A DNA stretch of 64,000 nucleotides from Tigriopus japonicus (lineage: Eukaryota > Arthropoda > Copepoda > Harpacticoida > Harpacticidae), in assembly GCA_010645155.1 (NCBI GenBank), contig JAAGOF010000243.1, forward strand, positions 749,942 to 813,941. Reading direction: 5' to 3'. Position numbers and translations under genes: made by a program. A model generated the notes under the pieces. That model saw only the letters and a program-made list of their open reading frames with translations. It searched no databases and was not told the DNA's origin. This document shows positions 61,987 through 64,000 of this stretch, in pieces (position 1 is the stretch's first letter; each line of letters starts with the position of its first letter).

Positions 61987-63055
61987 TAAGATGCTTTGAA
62001 CACTCACATTTACCAAAAGCTTGTTGCCATCAATTTTCAAATATTTTATATTATTTATTTAATATTTCAAATATCAAATTTACCAAATGCTTGACCTTTC
62101 ATAGATGATCTGGCCCATCCTTCATTATGATACTTCAACTCATTGGATAGGTTTCTTTCTTTCTATTTTAATTTCTATTTTTACTATATTTTCCTTTTTT
62201 TGTTGTCACCGTTTTTATACCTTTATTTGTACTACTTGTGTACTTGCACTTTTGAGATTGCTAGAGCTCACTTTACCAATAAACCAACAAACAATAAACC
62301 AAAAAAGAGTAAGAATAGAGGGTCTTTGTTGCAAACGAACTTGTTGCGCTTGTTTTCCGCGCGTTTTATTTATTTTAATAGCGTTTTATCTAAACATCAC
62401 TACCTATTTTACTATTTTTCACAAACATGTTCTTCTTTTGTTATTTGTTGATATACTGATAACTTGTTATTGTTGGTAGATCTGAATAACCCTTGAAGGG
62501 TAGGTAATTCAAGAATATTTTTTTAAGAATTTATCGCATTCTGCTCTAACAGTTATCAGAGGATCTGCTCCTCTTAATTCTCGACGAAGACTAGAGATCA
62601 TACTTGAGATTGAAACTGCTTCTGCTACCAGTGAGATTCAAACGTGATATTCAAACATGCATCCGTTTTCTCTCTTTTTGGAGATGTCCTTAATAGAACT
62701 TTCTAAAAAAGAAGGCGGTCATAGAAGTTAGATCACAAATATTTATTTCGCTAAAAATGGGGGCAATTGAATCATATTTTCAAAAAAATGCGGTTTGAGT
62801 GAAAAAGCAAGTTCAAGATTCCTCCACCTTATCTTGAACTGTGGCTCATACGAAAATCAAGGTTCTCAACCCAAATGAATTCATGCAGACATAGAAGGAA
62901 ATATCAAGCTAGGTTTCGAGGCACAAGATCAACAATTCTCGCAGACAAGTCAAATTTCATGGCAACCTCTGCGGAAGTTTTAGACCAAGTGGCACGAAAA
63001 CTCTCCCCGTCCTCAGATTATTGCACTACACATGAAATTCCGTAAAAAGAGGCAT
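61987..63055. other. Intergenic and 3' region of the peptide-precursor gene
   Basis: T-rich, with low-complexity open frames (62105-62479) rich in Phe/Tyr/Ile that are not protein-like. TTTATT at 62742-62747 is a fitting minus-strand polyadenylation signal for the 63556 gene. Confidence 0.45.
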
Positions 63056-63556
63056 TCATTGCGGGTGCAGGGATAATTTCGTGCTCAAAAGTCGATGTAA
63101 AATAGCCAAGGGCACTCTCCGAGGTCCTTGGGGCGTCTGAATGATGGCATGATAAGAATCCAGAGACAAAAGGTCTTCCAAATCATCCTGTAGCCTCATC
63201 GAAGCCGGTCTAATATGTTGACTCTCATAAGATGGATCCGACCTTTTCAATGTCCTCAACAAGCGATACAAATCTCGAGATTGACTCGGTCTCTTAGTCA
63301 CTGAATCAAAGTGAATGTTCTCCCGCTTAGGTCGGAAGGAGTCAAAAAAATCTATCGGAAATAAAAGGAGGTACATTCAAATCCCTCTAAGAAAAATACC
63401 ATAGTTTCGTCTAGACTTACTTTGGGGTAAGAGGACATCGTCCTGCATGTTATCCGTGCCCAATTCCGGGATTTCGTCCTCGGCACTTACAACCCCACCC
63501 AAGTTGAAAGCAGAGACAAGAACGGCGACATGGAAGCAGATGTGAGGGATCCTCAT
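63056..63556 (-). CDS. Putative secreted prepropeptide with dibasic sites (neuropeptide-like)
   Basis: Two exons, 63556-63421 and 63351-63056 (GTAAGT donor, GATAG acceptor, phase 1), give 143 residues. Residues 1-25 form a good signal peptide with a likely cut after VVSA. Potential convertase sites are KR at 54-55, 65-66 and 81-82 and RR at 123-124. They would release an acidic N-terminal peptide ending FFDSFRP, short peptides between, and a roughly 40-residue peptide starting SDPSYESQHI. There is no Cys after the signal and no Gly before the dibasics, so neither disulfides nor C-terminal amidation are expected. I cannot match it to a known arthropod neuropeptide family. A TATA-like box sits about 50 bases upstream and a TTTATT about 310 bases downstream. 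Other secreted small proteins remain possible. Confidence 0.65.
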
Positions 63557-63603
63557 TATCAAGCGGGTAAAGTTAAACTGTTACCCGAAACGCACTTGGG
63601 ATC

Positions 63604-63613
63604 CCTTTTTAAA
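63604..63613 (-). promoter_or_regulatory. TATA-like box of the peptide-precursor gene
   Basis: On the minus strand CTTTAAAAAG lies about 48-57 bases before the ATG, a normal distance for a short leader. Confidence 0.4.
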
Positions 63614-64000
63614 GCGGGATGAAAAGGTGAGTCTTGTCCTTGATAATTGGGGATGACTCCACAAAAAGGCTTAGAATTTGTTGATGTTAGCCTAAATTCT
63701 TCCTGAAACATAATCCATGAGAATAAGGAACTGTCTTAAGGTTTTTGAATTGGAACAAACAATTTTTGGTTGGTGTAAGGTTAGTTTTTAAAATTAGTCC
63801 AGGAAATAAGTCATCTCCCATGACGGATGCTTGGCCAGGCGTGAGTGTGACAAAGGGTTTTGGCCATGAGTTCGAACTCGTTGGCTCTTAGCCTTCATAA
63901 AGGGAGCCTTCATCTCAAAAAAGGATATCGTATCACCTTCAGGCAAGCCCTTTTAGGTCACGAGTGTTCACAGATACCTTTAGATGGAATTACACAAGGA
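63614..64000. other. Upstream sequence at the window edge
   Basis: No gene seen; it probably contains regulatory sequence of the peptide-precursor gene. Confidence 0.4.

Overview
The window is nuclear DNA of an animal, almost certainly an arthropod and most likely a crustacean (a copepod fits best, but this is inference). Reasons: genes are split by short GT-AG introns; AATAAA signals follow the stop codons; a Neverland-type Rieske oxygenase (ecdysteroid synthesis) is present; and there are short interstitial runs of TTAGG, the usual arthropod telomere unit. No bacterial operons, CRISPR array, rRNA or tRNA gene was seen. Exon borders below were joined by eye, checking frame and splice sites.

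Layout. 1-10 kb is gene-poor: one small three-exon gene for a secreted Cys-rich protein (2384-4523), a minisatellite/fold-back region (6.1-6.7 kb), a palindromic MITE (7.9-8.4 kb) and an orphan acidic exon (9.6-9.8 kb). 10-25 kb: a GIY-YIG-like family protein with an unusual Cys cluster, neverland (2.3 kb last intron holding a second MITE copy), a secreted carboxylesterase and an unrecognised five-exon gene. 25-36 kb: SmB (minus), then a CGGBP1-like zinc-finger gene and a NUDT14-like Nudix gene only 109 nt apart, then a BTB zinc-finger transcription factor (minus) with a long, microsatellite-rich 5' region (36-39 kb). 41-49 kb is the densest part: intronless LMBD1, convergent EED (Polycomb PRC2), and intronless C1D followed 13 nt later by a short separase. 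50.4-51.3 kb: an RRM/glycine-rich RNA-binding protein (minus). 52-58.5 kb: no gene, but telomere-like repeats and a large, nearly identical inverted repeat. 58.6-60.2 kb: intronless SLC38A7-like transporter. 61.5-62 kb: third MITE copy. 63.1-63.6 kb: a small secreted prepropeptide with dibasic sites, possibly a new neuropeptide precursor.

How the genes relate. Most are unrelated housekeeping or developmental genes. Two very close same-strand pairs (C1D/separase; CGGBP1-like/NUDT14) look like dicistronic or trans-spliced units. Two intronless membrane proteins (LMBD1, SLC38A7-like) belong to families that act in lysosomes. Strongest leads: the C1D/separase arrangement, the palindromic MITE family, the 54.5-56.1 kb inverted structure, the putative peptide precursor and the Cys cluster in the GIY-YIG-like protein.
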